A DNA stretch of 13,116 nucleotides. Source: Deltaproteobacteria bacterium (GTDB lineage Bacteria; Desulfobacterota; Desulfarculia; Adiutricales; Adiutricaceae). The position numbers and the translations under genes are program-made. Each line of letters starts with the position of its first letter. Positions within the stretch are counted from its first letter, which is position 1. The notes below the pieces were generated by a model, which saw only the letters and a program-made list of their open reading frames with translations, was not told the DNA's origin and did no database searches. Below, one piece after another: positions 1 to 7,797 of the stretch. The stretch lies in assembly GCA_031288745.1 (NCBI GenBank), contig JAITQT010000252.1:1-13116 (forward strand). The letters are read 5' to 3'.

Positions 1-311
1 TAGGGGGGCATAATGGTTTAATCTCTTTAATCGACGAATTGTCGGGAGATTTTGACCGACTAAGGATAGGCATAGGGCGGCCGGGGCGTGAGGAACTCGG
101 CCAAGATTACGCCTCTTACGTGTTGGCTAACTTTACTTCACTAGAAGCTCCGCTGGTTGATAAAACTATAGAGCTAGCCGCCGAGGCGGCTGCAATTTGG
201 ACCTTTAGGGACTTGGCCGCAGCCCAAAGAAAGGTTAACGTTAAGCCTAAGAAAGAGGAAAAGCAATCTAAAGAAAAAGCCGAAGAGAGCACCGAAGAGA
301 GCATAGAATAA
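1..311 (+). CDS. pth: Peptidyl-tRNA hydrolase, C-terminal part (5' end outside window)
   Basis: Pth is a cytoplasmic esterase that releases the peptide from peptidyl-tRNAs dropped by ribosomes, recycling the tRNA. The frame is open from base 3 and begins with the family motif GGHNGL, whose Asn matches the tRNA/peptide-binding Asn114 of the E. coli enzyme. The second hallmark, RLRIGIGRPG, follows about 20 residues later, then a helical tail with a WTFRDL-like segment. About 102 codons are visible to the TAA at 309-311; the N-terminal catalytic His and Asp lie off the left edge. The start is therefore not in the window, and the TTG at position 39 is internal. The last 20 or so residues are a Lys/Glu/Ser-rich tail extending past where E. 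coli Pth ends. The gene converges on rfaE1 with a 63-base gap. Identity is secure from the motifs. Confidence 0.95.
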   Translation, partial: GGHNGLISLIDELSGDFDRLRIGIGRPGREELGQDYASYVLANFTSLEAPLVDKTIELAAEAAAIWTFRDLAAAQRKVNVKPKKEEKQSKEKAEESTEESIE

Positions 312-374
312 TAACTTCGCAATCCTGAGCCCTTATCTGGCCGGGCTAAAAACAAACGAAAGAGAAAAGATGTT

Positions 375-1385
375 TTACCAATATTTGGCAGCATCTTCTA
401 TTTCCTTTGTCGAGGCCGAAGCTGCCCCCACCTTAGCTACGACTACCGAAGCGGCTAGAGTGGCTAGTTCCGCGCCATCTTCTAACGGTAGCCCAGCGGC
501 TAGGGCTGCGGAGACGGCGGCTACCACCGTGTCTCCAGCCCCGGTGACGTCGAAGACCTCCCGAGCCTTAGTAGGTAGGTGTTTTATCCCGCCCGATTCC
601 TTAACGAGAGTCATACCGTCTTCGCTTCTAGTTATTAAAATATTTTTTAGACCGCAACGACTCATCATTTGCCGCGCCGCCTCAGCGAGAGCATTAGAAG
701 AGGATAGATCGAGTGGTTGACCATAGGCTAAGGCCAATTCCCTTCGATTGGGGGTCACTACCGTGGCCCCTCGGTAGCGGCTGAAATCGAGGCCTTTGGG
801 ATCGATTACCACGGGCTTGTTGTGACTTTGGGCTAAAGCGATAACTTTTTTTAGCATTATAGGGGGCAGGGCCCCTTTGGCGTAATCTGAGAGAATTAAG
901 GCTTGGCAAGCGCCTATAAGCCCCCCTTCGGTGCCGTAAATGGGGGTAGTTAAGGATTCAATTAAGCGTTTTTGCCAAGCTATCGCTAAAGGCGAGTTCG
1001 ATTCCTCATCAAAGCGAACTATTTGCTGAATCCCGGCTACGACTCTAGTTTTAACAGTGGTTTGGCGAGAAGGGTCCCGTAAAAAAGGAGGGGAGAGCGG
1101 GTCGAGAGAGGGGCTTAAAATTCTTTCTAGATTTTGTCCTTCTTGGTCGTCGCCAACTAAACCCACAACGATTGGGCTGGCCCCAAGAGATCTTAAATTA
1201 AGGGCCACGTTGCCTAGCCCCCCAGGGGTCTTAATAAGCCTTTCCACCGCCACCACCGGGACCGGGGCCTCGGGAGAAAGGCGGTCGGCCTGACCGTAGA
1301 CGTAACGATCTAGGATTAGATCGCCTAAGCCTAAGACCTTGGCTGAGGCGATAGAGGAGAGGATGTTAAAAATTTTTCGGCGCAT
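375..1385 (-). CDS. rfaE1: D-glycero-beta-D-manno-heptose-7-phosphate kinase (stand-alone RfaE1/HldA type)
   Basis: This PfkB/ribokinase-fold sugar kinase is predicted to phosphorylate D-glycero-D-manno-heptose 7-phosphate at C1, a cytoplasmic step toward ADP-heptose for the LPS inner core. Visible features are an N-terminal GDLILDRYVYG (residues 21-31), the RLSPEAPVPVV stretch typical of the RfaE kinase domain (35-45), GGLGN (55-59), and the PfkB signature DVTGAGD ending in the predicted catalytic base Asp285. At 336 residues it is a kinase domain only: no C-terminal cytidylyltransferase domain follows, unlike bifunctional E. coli HldE, so that activity must be encoded elsewhere. The family usually has GGAxN where this protein has GGLGN. 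The ATG at 1383-1385 leaves the normal short N-terminal extension, but no good Shine-Dalgarno sequence precedes it. It is the last gene of the minus-strand block. Confidence 0.9.
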   Translation of the reverse strand: MRRKIFNILSSIASAKVLGLGDLILDRYVYGQADRLSPEAPVPVVAVERLIKTPGGLGNVALNLRSLGASPIVVGLVGDDQEGQNLERILSPSLDPLSPPFLRDPSRQTTVKTRVVAGIQQIVRFDEESNSPLAIAWQKRLIESLTTPIYGTEGGLIGACQALILSDYAKGALPPIMLKKVIALAQSHNKPVVIDPKGLDFSRYRGATVVTPNRRELALAYGQPLDLSSSNALAEAARQMMSRCGLKNILITRSEDGMTLVKESGGIKHLPTKAREVFDVTGAGDTVVAAVSAALAAGLPLEDGAELATLAASVVVAKVGAASASTKEIEDAAKYW

Positions 1386-1416
1386 GGGGCTTAAGCAGGC
1401 CCTTTTAAGTTGTGTC

Positions 1417-1434
1417 CGTTCTCAAGTGAGAACG
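1417..1434 (-). repeat. Perfect inverted repeat (7-bp stem) ahead of rfaE1
   Basis: CGTTCTC and GAGAACG flank a four-base loop, giving a stable hairpin on either strand. On the minus strand it ends 31 bases before the rfaE1 ATG. There is no T-run after it, so it is not an intrinsic terminator for dnaE. It overlaps the outer arm (1432-1436) of the longer candidate RNA hairpin and would compete with it. It could be a protein-binding site or part of the leader structure. Confidence 0.4.
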
Positions 1435-1620
1435 TTGCGGTGCCAAACCTATTGAAAGGGAAGACACATACCGTAATAATGTAGCCCCCTATAGGAGCTT
1501 AGTAATTTTAACATTAATCCAAAAGAGAGGTTTGACGCTAAACATCCAGAGAAGAGCCCAGTGCTTTAATTGTGCCCGCTGGGAGCTGTGCGGGGTGGAG
1601 CCCCCGAAGGGTCTGACCTA
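1432..1620 (-). ncRNA. Candidate structured RNA or rfaE1 leader in the dnaE-rfaE1 gap
   Basis: This gap has no plausible ORF but contains nested inverted repeats that stack into one interrupted hairpin. The paired segments are 1541-1545 with 1432-1436, 1536-1538 with 1437-1439, 1528-1534 with 1444-1450 (seven perfect pairs), 1511-1516 with 1477-1482, and 1494-1499 with 1483-1488 around a five-base loop. Two of the pairs are G-U only if the RNA is read from the minus strand, and would be A-C mismatches on plus. Upstream, 1590-1594 pairs with 1575-1579 (five G-C pairs), and a C-UUCG-G loop sits at 1602-1611. A weak -10-like TATAGA overlaps the dnaE stop codon. The long imperfect hairpin with an asymmetric internal bubble resembles 6S RNA architecture in outline, but I recognise no 6S, tmRNA, SRP or RNase P sequence motifs. 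It could equally be the 5' leader of rfaE1. Confidence 0.33.
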
Positions 1621-1632
1621 TCGCGATTAATT

Positions 1633-4600
1633 CTATAAATTAGGATTAGCTTGGTTGTAGCAGCTTAGCTCGGTAAGAGGGCTAAGAGGCAAGGTTGAGT
1701 CATTAAACTTATAAAAAAAATCCACCGTTAGGTTTATTTTACTCTTTAGCTTATAAATTGCCTGGCCCAGCCCGTCGTGAATGTCGAAATATATAAAAGT
1801 CCTAGGTTCTGTTCCTTGTTTTTGGTCACTCAAGGCCTTTTGGAAAAATTCGGAGAGAGGCTCCAAATCGTCTAGGGAAGTAGTCACCCACAAAGAGTTG
1901 ACCCTTTCGCTAACGGCGGTGTTTAAATCGACGATATCGTCGACCACGAATCTGGGCCTAAACTTACTATCCGGCCTATTATCTTTAAACATGCCCTCGA
2001 TCATAACTAGATTTCCATCAACCAGCAACTGCTTGGTCTTTTTATAAACCTTATTCCAGATGGTAATCTCCACCGACTCGTTGGCGTCGCTAAGAGTAGC
2101 GAAACAGTACTTGTTTTCATTTTTATCCACCTTTTCCTTAACTCCGGAAATCTCGCCGCAGACCCTGATTTTACCTACGGGGTTTAGGTCGGTAAGTTCG
2201 GAAATCTGATAATCGGAGAGGGCTTTCATGGCCCCATTAAAGCGGGCTAAGGGATCACCGGTGACGTAAAAGCCGAGTAATTCCTTTTCTAGCTTTAAGC
2301 GTTCAAGCTCCGATAAGGGGGTGGCCTTAGGCCATTGTCTAGGTTTGGGAGCGGGCACAGCCGGTTTTTCTAGAGCAGAAAAGAGACTAACCGAGGGGGT
2401 GGCCTTTTTGGCGCTTTTTTTGGTTTCTTTAGCTAGGGCCTGATCGAGGGCGGCTATCATCACTTCTCTAGGCACTTCATCGCAATTATCTAAGGCCCCG
2501 CAATTGATTAAGGCCTCAATAATCTTGCGATTAACTTTATGACTGGAGGCCTTTTTACAAAAGTCGAAGAGGTCGGTAAAGGGCTCTTTTTTCCTAGCCT
2601 CGATAATAGCATCCATGGCCGCTTGCCCGACCCCTTTGATGGCTCCCAGGCCAAAGAGGATATTTTGTCCGTTAACGCTAAATTCGGCGCTAGAAAGGTT
2701 AACGTCGGGCGGTAGCACTTTAAAACCTCGGCGGCGGCACTCGTCTATAAGTTGAGTTATCTTTTTTTGATTGGCCTTTTCTGAGGTCATTAAGGCGGCG
2801 TAAAATTCGACCGGGTAGTGGGTCTTAAGCCAGGCCGTCCGGTAGGTGATAACCGCGTAGGCCGCGCTGTGACTTTTGTTAAAGCCGTATTCGGCGAACT
2901 TTTCCATCAACTTAAAGATGTTTTCAGCTTTATCAAGGGGCACCGCGTTTTTTGCGGCCCCTTCCATAAAGGGGACCTTCATCTTTTCCATGATTGACAT
3001 TTCTTTTTTGCCCATGGCTTTTCTAAGGCCATCGGCTTGACCTAAAGAAAAACCGGCTAAAACTTGGGCAATGCGCATGACCTGCTCTTGGTAGAGAATT
3101 ACTCCCATGGTTACGTCTAAGATTGGTTTAAGTAGTTCTAACTCATAATGAGTTTGCTTAAGGCCGTGCTTAACCTGGATATATTCCTCCACCATGTTAC
3201 TACCTAAAGGGCCGGGGCGGTAAAGGGCCACCATGGCTATTAGATCGTCTAAACAACTTGGTCTGAGCCGCATCATGTAGTTTCTAATGCCCGAACTTTC
3301 CATCTGAAAGACCCCACTGACGTCACCGCGAGATAAAAGATCAAAAGTTTGAGGATCGTCGAAGGTTAGGTTCTCTAAATCAGGGGTCTCCCCTCGCTCT
3401 TTAAGCAGTCTTAAACAGTGAGTGATGAGGGTGAGGGTGTTGAGCCCTAAAAAGTCGAATTTAATTAGCCCCGTGTCCTCGACCCCGGCAGTCTCGTATT
3501 GGGTTAAGACCTGGGTGCGCTGGCCGTCTTCCACTGCGCTTTTGGAATCGCAGAAAACAGGCAGTAAGTTTATTAGAGGTTGATCGCCAATGACTACCCC
3601 GGAGGCGTGAGTAGAAGTGTGCCGAGGGAGGTTTTCTAAAAGTAAGGCGTAGGTTATAAGCTTTTTGAGAATTGGATCAGATTCGGTTTTAAGTTTTAAA
3701 TCTATATTGGTATCAAGCGCGTCTTGTAGGCCTTTGATTTTGTCTGGGATCATCTTGGCGATGGAGTTAACTTCGCTGAGGCTAATACCTAAGGCCCGGC
3801 CCACGTCGCGCACCACGGCTTTGGCCTTGAGCTGACCTATGGTTACGATTTGAGCGACGAATTGGGGGCCGCCGTAGGTTTCCGTAACGTGTTTTATAAC
3901 CTCGGCGCGGCCTTCGGCGCAGAAGTCAACGTCTATATCGGGCATGGAGATGCGCTCGACGTTTAAAAAGCGCTCGAAGAGTAAATCGTATTGAATGGGA
4001 TCTACGTCGGTTATGTTTAGGCAATAGGCGGCTAAACTCCCCACAGCTGAGCCTCGACCCGGGCCCACGGGAATGCTTTGGTTCTTAGCCCAGTTAATAA
4101 ATTCGGCTACTATCAGAAAATAACTGGCAAAGCCCATTTGATTAATAACTTTAACTTCGTAATCGAGCCTATCGAGGTAGGTTTTTTTCTCCATTTCGCT
4201 TAAGGGGGTTAAGGCCTCTTTACGCATTAAGCGCTTGTTTAGGCCCTCGTGGGTTTGATTTATAAGGATTTCCTCGAGACTAAGGCTGGTTTTATTGGGA
4301 AAGTTTGGGAAGCGGTACTTTTTTTTAGGAAATTCCACCTGGCAGCGCTCGGCGATAATTAAAGAGTTATCAATGGCTTCTGTCCTCCAAGCAAAGCGTT
4401 TAATCATTTCGTCAGGGGATTTAAAATAAAAGTCTTCGCTAGCCAGGCGCATCCTGTGGGGGTCATCTTTGGTTTTAGCTGTTTGGATGCATAATAAAAT
4501 GTCGTGGGCCTCGTGGTGCTCTGGCAATAAATAGTGGCAATCGTTTGTGGCCACGGTGGGGAGAGATAAAGATTGGGCTAGTTCGACCAGGGCTTCGTTG

Positions 4601-5145
4601 GCTAAAGATTGCTGTGAGATATCGTTTTCCTGAAGTTCCAAATAAAAAGAGCCCGGGAAGATGCTAGCGTATCTTTCGGCCGCTTCTCTAGCCTCCTTAT
4701 CGCGTCCCGCCAAAGATAAGGCAGGAATTTGTCCTTGGAGGCAGCCCGATAGGGCTATTATGCCTTTAGAATATTGTTCTAAAAGTTCGTAATCGACTCT
4801 AGGACGGTGGTAAAAACCCTCGATATTAGCTAGCGAGATCATGCGGCAGAGGTTATGGTAGCCCTCTAGGGTTTCGGAAAGTAAAGTAAGGTGATAGCGG
4901 CGCTCATTTTGGTTGCGCTCCTTGCGGCTATGATCGGTCACATAGGCCTCGACCCCTAATATTGGTTTTACTCCTTTACTCATTGCTTCTTTGTAAAAAT
5001 GCCAGAGGCCTAGCATTTGCCCGTGGTCAGTTAAGGCCACCGCCGGCATGCCCATTTTTATAGTGGCCTCGATTAAGTCATTAATCTTAATAGCCCCGTC
5101 GAGGAGACTATAACAGGAGTGAACGTGGAGGTGAACGAAAGACAT
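1633..5145 (-). CDS. dnaE: DNA polymerase III subunit alpha
   Basis: This is the replicative polymerase catalytic subunit, C-family, 1170 residues against about 1160 in E. coli. The domains in order are: an N-terminal PHP domain with HLHVHS (5-10), TDHG (39-42), GVEAYV (64-69), SGC and NDCHYL motifs; the palm and fingers with GPGRGSAVGS and MPDIDVDF (401-408), whose Asp405 and Asp407 match the E. coli catalytic pair; and KFDFLGL with the third catalytic Asp564. A helix-hairpin-helix segment (GAIKGVG) lies near 833-850. SVSLF at 918-922 sits where the E. coli beta-clamp-binding motif lies, and an OB fold spans about 992-1065. The PHP metal ligands look intact, unlike in E. coli. The ATG at 5143-5145 is preceded by GAGG, a little close, and lies 18 bases after guaB, so the two are probably co-transcribed. 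No T-run terminator follows the stop. Confidence 0.97.
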   Translation of the reverse strand: MSFVHLHVHSCYSLLDGAIKINDLIEATIKMGMPAVALTDHGQMLGLWHFYKEAMSKGVKPILGVEAYVTDHSRKERNQNERRYHLTLLSETLEGYHNLCRMISLANIEGFYHRPRVDYELLEQYSKGIIALSGCLQGQIPALSLAGRDKEAREAAERYASIFPGSFYLELQENDISQQSLANEALVELAQSLSLPTVATNDCHYLLPEHHEAHDILLCIQTAKTKDDPHRMRLASEDFYFKSPDEMIKRFAWRTEAIDNSLIIAERCQVEFPKKKYRFPNFPNKTSLSLEEILINQTHEGLNKRLMRKEALTPLSEMEKKTYLDRLDYEVKVINQMGFASYFLIVAEFINWAKNQSIPVGPGRGSAVGSLAAYCLNITDVDPIQYDLLFERFLNVERISMPDIDVDFCAEGRAEVIKHVTETYGGPQFVAQIVTIGQLKAKAVVRDVGRALGISLSEVNSIAKMIPDKIKGLQDALDTNIDLKLKTESDPILKKLITYALLLENLPRHTSTHASGVVIGDQPLINLLPVFCDSKSAVEDGQRTQVLTQYETAGVEDTGLIKFDFLGLNTLTLITHCLRLLKERGETPDLENLTFDDPQTFDLLSRGDVSGVFQMESSGIRNYMMRLRPSCLDDLIAMVALYRPGPLGSNMVEEYIQVKHGLKQTHYELELLKPILDVTMGVILYQEQVMRIAQVLAGFSLGQADGLRKAMGKKEMSIMEKMKVPFMEGAAKNAVPLDKAENIFKLMEKFAEYGFNKSHSAAYAVITYRTAWLKTHYPVEFYAALMTSEKANQKKITQLIDECRRRGFKVLPPDVNLSSAEFSVNGQNILFGLGAIKGVGQAAMDAIIEARKKEPFTDLFDFCKKASSHKVNRKIIEALINCGALDNCDEVPREVMIAALDQALAKETKKSAKKATPSVSLFSALEKPAVPAPKPRQWPKATPLSELERLKLEKELLGFYVTGDPLARFNGAMKALSDYQISELTDLNPVGKIRVCGEISGVKEKVDKNENKYCFATLSDANESVEITIWNKVYKKTKQLLVDGNLVMIEGMFKDNRPDSKFRPRFVVDDIVDLNTAVSERVNSLWVTTSLDDLEPLSEFFQKALSDQKQGTEPRTFIYFDIHDGLGQAIYKLKSKINLTVDFFYKFNDSTLPLSPLTELSCYNQANPNL

Positions 5146-5163
5146 AGCCTCTAAAACCCTACC

Positions 5164-6636
5164 TTAGTTAGATTCGAGGCGGTAGTTGGGGGCCTCGGTG
5201 GTGATGATAACGTCGTGGACATGGCTTTCTTTAAGCCCGGCTGAGGTGATGCGCACAAAGCGGGCTTTTTCTCTAAGCTGCGTTAGGTTAGACGCACCCA
5301 CGTAACCCATGCCAGCCCTTAAGCCGCCCTGAAGCTGGTAAATAGTTTCCGAAAGAGGGCCGCGATAGGGCACTCTTCCGACAATGCCTTCGGGCACGAG
5401 TTTACCGTTAAAGGCCTCCGACTTTTGACCGTAGCGGTCGGCCGAACCATCGCGCATAGCTTCAATTGAGCCCATACCACGATAAGTTTTATATGAGCGC
5501 CCTTGGAAGAGAATTTTTTCTCCCGGGCTTTCTTCAGTGCCGGCCAAAAGCGAGCCCAGCATGACTGAGGAGGCTCCCCCGGCCAGGGCCTTTACGATGT
5601 CGCCTGAAAATTTTATACCACCGTCGGCCAAGATGCCCCCCCCTAGGCGGCGGGCTTCAGCGGCGCACTGGAAGATAGCACTCATTTGGGGAACACCTAT
5701 GCCAGCTACGATTCTAGTGGTGCAAATCGAGCCGGGCCCCACGCCTACTTTAACCGTGGAAGCCCCTGCCTTTAGAAGGGCTCTGACCCCTTCGGGGGTG
5801 GCCACGTTTCCGGCCACTATCTCGGCCTCAGGGAAGGATCGTTTTATTTCGGCGACGAAATCTAGTATGTTTTTGGAGTGGCCGTGGGCCGAATCTATCA
5901 CCAAAACGTCGACCTTGGCCTTAAGGAGCGCCTCAGCCCTCTCTAAGCTTTCCGCGTTGGCCCCTAGAGCTGCGCCCACCCTTAATCGGCCCTGAGGGTC
6001 TTTACAGGATAGAGGGAATTGGATGACTTTTTCGATATCTTTAATGGTAATGAGGCCCACGAGCTTTCCGTGTTGATCCACCACCAAGAGTTTTTCAATG
6101 CGGTTGGCGTGCAGTTTTTTCTTAGCTTCTTCTAAAGTGATGCCCTCTTCAGCGGTGATAAGATTATCTTTAGTCATCACCTCGTCCACCGGGCGTTCGA
6201 AATTGGTTTCAAACCTAAGATCCCTATTGGTGACGATGCCCTTAAGCTCGCCTGAGTCAACCACGGGGACGCCGGATATGTGATATTGCTCCATGAGCTT
6301 TTTTACGTCTTCGACTTTGGTCTTAGTGGTAACGGTTACTGGATCGACAATCATACCGCTTTCACTTTTTTTAACCCTTTCTACTTCAAAGACCTGGGTT
6401 TGGATAGACATGCTGCGGTGAATTATGCCTAACCCTCCTTGACGGGCCATGGTGATGGCGGTGGCCGATTCAGTTACGGTATCCATGGCAGCGCTGACTA
6501 AAGGTGTGTTAAGAGCGATGTTGGCCGTAAGGTTAGTGGTTAAATCCACGTCTTTAGGAAGGACCTCCGAGTAGCCCGGCAACAAAAGCAGATCGTCGAA
6601 AGTCAGCCCTTCAATCATATTAGGGATATCGGTCAT
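5164..6636 (-). CDS. guaB: Inosine-5'-monophosphate dehydrogenase
   Basis: GuaB oxidises IMP to XMP with NAD+, the committed step of guanine nucleotide synthesis, as a cytoplasmic tetramer. The catalytic loop GPGSICTTR carries Cys305, and the flap has the Arg401-Tyr402 dyad in ADRYGQ; both numbers equal the E. coli ones when the ATG at 6636 is used. LTFDDLLLLPGYSEVLP opens the barrel, two CBS domains occupy about residues 93-205, and YRGMGS is the IMP phosphate-binding stretch. I chose the ATG at 6634-6636 (490 residues; E. coli has 488). A TTG four codons upstream extends the frame, but the GGGAG Shine-Dalgarno lies between that TTG and the ATG at the right distance. guaB heads the guaB-dnaE pair. 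The stretch to ppx (6637-6728) is AT-rich with no clear promoter. Confidence 0.96.
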   Translation of the reverse strand: MTDIPNMIEGLTFDDLLLLPGYSEVLPKDVDLTTNLTANIALNTPLVSAAMDTVTESATAITMARQGGLGIIHRSMSIQTQVFEVERVKKSESGMIVDPVTVTTKTKVEDVKKLMEQYHISGVPVVDSGELKGIVTNRDLRFETNFERPVDEVMTKDNLITAEEGITLEEAKKKLHANRIEKLLVVDQHGKLVGLITIKDIEKVIQFPLSCKDPQGRLRVGAALGANAESLERAEALLKAKVDVLVIDSAHGHSKNILDFVAEIKRSFPEAEIVAGNVATPEGVRALLKAGASTVKVGVGPGSICTTRIVAGIGVPQMSAIFQCAAEARRLGGGILADGGIKFSGDIVKALAGGASSVMLGSLLAGTEESPGEKILFQGRSYKTYRGMGSIEAMRDGSADRYGQKSEAFNGKLVPEGIVGRVPYRGPLSETIYQLQGGLRAGMGYVGASNLTQLREKARFVRITSAGLKESHVHDVIITTEAPNYRLESN

Positions 6637-6640
6637 ATGA

Positions 6641-6645
6641 ACTCC
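6641..6645 (-). promoter_or_regulatory. Ribosome-binding site that fixes the guaB start
   Basis: On the minus strand GGGAG lies five bases before the ATG at 6636. Because this sits downstream of the alternative in-frame TTG at 6648, it favours the ATG and a 490-residue protein. The active-site residue numbers, which then equal those of E. coli GuaB, agree. Confidence 0.7.
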
Positions 6646-6657
6646 CAATTAACCCCA

Positions 6658-6669
6658 AACTTTAAAGTT
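6658..6669. repeat. 12-bp perfect palindrome in the guaB leader
   Basis: AACTTTAAAGTT is a perfect palindrome about 20 bases upstream of the guaB ATG, within the 92-base ppx-guaB gap. It could be an operator for a dimeric repressor, or chance in AT-rich DNA. No known operator consensus is recognised. Confidence 0.25.
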
Positions 6670-6728
6670 AGGGAAAAATATAAGTTTAAGTTTTTTTGCT
6701 CATTAGCTCGAAAAAAAACGTAGTTCAT

Positions 6729-7676
6729 CTAGCTATCGCTTAAGGGGGCCAGGCCAGCTGCGGCCAGCCAGAGGCCCTCGAGGAGGCTATTATCGCTTAC
6801 GGTTAATCTATCTTTTTCGAAAAATTCTAAGATACTCGCGACCTCAACTAAGCCGGGCACGATAACGTCACTGCGGCGAGGGTCAAGTCCAGGGCGCTTT
6901 AAGCGCTCGTTTAGATTCTCGTTCGCGCAGTCTGTAAGGAGATCTAAGACAGAGGATAAATTAAAAACTTGGTTATTAACCAGCTCACCGTCGTAATCGC
7001 GAAGCTCCATGATCATAGCCGCCATGGTGGTTAAGGTCCCGGCTGTGCCCACTAAAATAGAATCGGAGGGTAACGGTTCTAACCCTGAGTTTTTTAGAAG
7101 GCTTAGTATCTTTCGCTTAACAGCCGAAAGCTCCTTTGGGGTTGGAGGATCGTTTCGAATAAATTCTTCAAATAGTCCCACCACGCCCATCTCTAAACTT
7201 ATTGTCTTAACTATGCTTCGCCCATTAAGGGCGATAAATTCGGTTGAGCGGCCCCCAACGTCGAATATTAGGGCCGCCGGGGTGGTTAATTCAAGCCCCG
7301 AGAGAACTCCTAAGGCCGACAGACGAGCCTCTTGAGCACCGGTTAAAACGTAAGTTTCCCAGCCGAAGCGGTGGCCGATTAGATCCATAAATTCAGCCCC
7401 GTCGCTAGCTTGCCTAAAGACCATGGTGCCACCAGCTAAAATTCTTTTAGGTTTAAGGTTCTCTATGGTTTTTTGAAAGCCCTCTAGGGCCTGCCAAGCC
7501 CTATTTTTAGGCTCTTGCCCCAAGCGTCCGCCAGGGGATAAGCCTTGGGAGAGCCGAGGTATTTGTTGCCAAACGCAGCGCCCAGAAAAGAGACGTTCCT
7601 CAGTAGGTTCGTTAGCCGTTATTAGGCGGAAGGTATTGGAGCCGAGATCTAGAGCGGCTAAAGAGACGTTGGGCAT
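6729..7676 (-). CDS. ppx: Short Ppx/GppA-family phosphatase (exopolyphosphatase or pppGpp phosphatase)
   Basis: This is a cytoplasmic member of the ASKHA-fold Ppx/GppA family, which removes terminal phosphate from polyphosphate and/or converts pppGpp to ppGpp. Visible motifs are ALDLGSNTFRL (8-18, first phosphate loop), TGAQEARL (112-119) with Glu116 matching the catalytic Glu121 of E. coli Ppx, DVGGRSTEF (139-147, second phosphate loop) and VGTAGTLTT (209-217). The end carries a SDNSLLEGL stretch like the family's C-terminal 'SD..REG' motif. At 315 residues it has only the two N-terminal domains and lacks the HD-like C-terminal region of the 513-residue E. coli enzyme. The third Gly of the usual DxGGGSTE motif is Arg143. 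It is divergent from the pst-pho cluster, which fits a phosphate role. The ATG at 7674-7676 suits the family N-terminus, but its Shine-Dalgarno is poor. Motifs alone cannot decide between Ppx and GppA activity. Confidence 0.88.
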   Translation of the reverse strand: MPNVSLAALDLGSNTFRLITANEPTEERLFSGRCVWQQIPRLSQGLSPGGRLGQEPKNRAWQALEGFQKTIENLKPKRILAGGTMVFRQASDGAEFMDLIGHRFGWETYVLTGAQEARLSALGVLSGLELTTPAALIFDVGGRSTEFIALNGRSIVKTISLEMGVVGLFEEFIRNDPPTPKELSAVKRKILSLLKNSGLEPLPSDSILVGTAGTLTTMAAMIMELRDYDGELVNNQVFNLSSVLDLLTDCANENLNERLKRPGLDPRRSDVIVPGLVEVASILEFFEKDRLTVSDNSLLEGLWLAAAGLAPLSDS

Positions 7677-7788
7677 GAGGAATCTTTTCTTACAGGGGGA
7701 AGGGAAAAAAGAAATTATGGTGCATAGTGTTAACGGGCGTCGGTCTAGGCCACTAAATATGGTCGAACGACTCCCGTTTAATATTAAA

Positions 7789-7797
7789 ATTATACCA
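7789..7797 (-). promoter_or_regulatory. Extended -10 promoter for ppx
   Basis: On the minus strand the sequence is TGGTATAAT, an exact TGnTATAAT extended -10 element. No good -35 lies at 16-18 bases, which is usual for extended -10 promoters. It would give a ppx leader of roughly 105 bases. Confidence 0.5.

Noticed and set aside
326..348. Possible intrinsic terminator between pth and rfaE1 (AGCCC...GGGCT).
   Set aside because: The stem is only five bases with a ten-base loop, and it is not followed by a T-run on either strand.
370..720. Plus-strand ORF of 116 codons over rfaE1.
   Set aside because: It is antisense to a well-supported kinase gene and has no recognisable motif; it looks like a shadow of the coding frame.
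1386..1632. tRNA, tmRNA, SRP RNA or RNase P RNA in the dnaE-rfaE1 gap.
   Set aside because: No cloverleaf, CCA end, SRP GGAA-loop motif, tmRNA ends or RNase P signature could be found on either strand.
6637..6648. Upstream TTG start for guaB giving 494 residues.
   Set aside because: The Shine-Dalgarno GGGAG lies downstream of the TTG, and the ATG at 6636 gives active-site numbering identical to E. coli GuaB.
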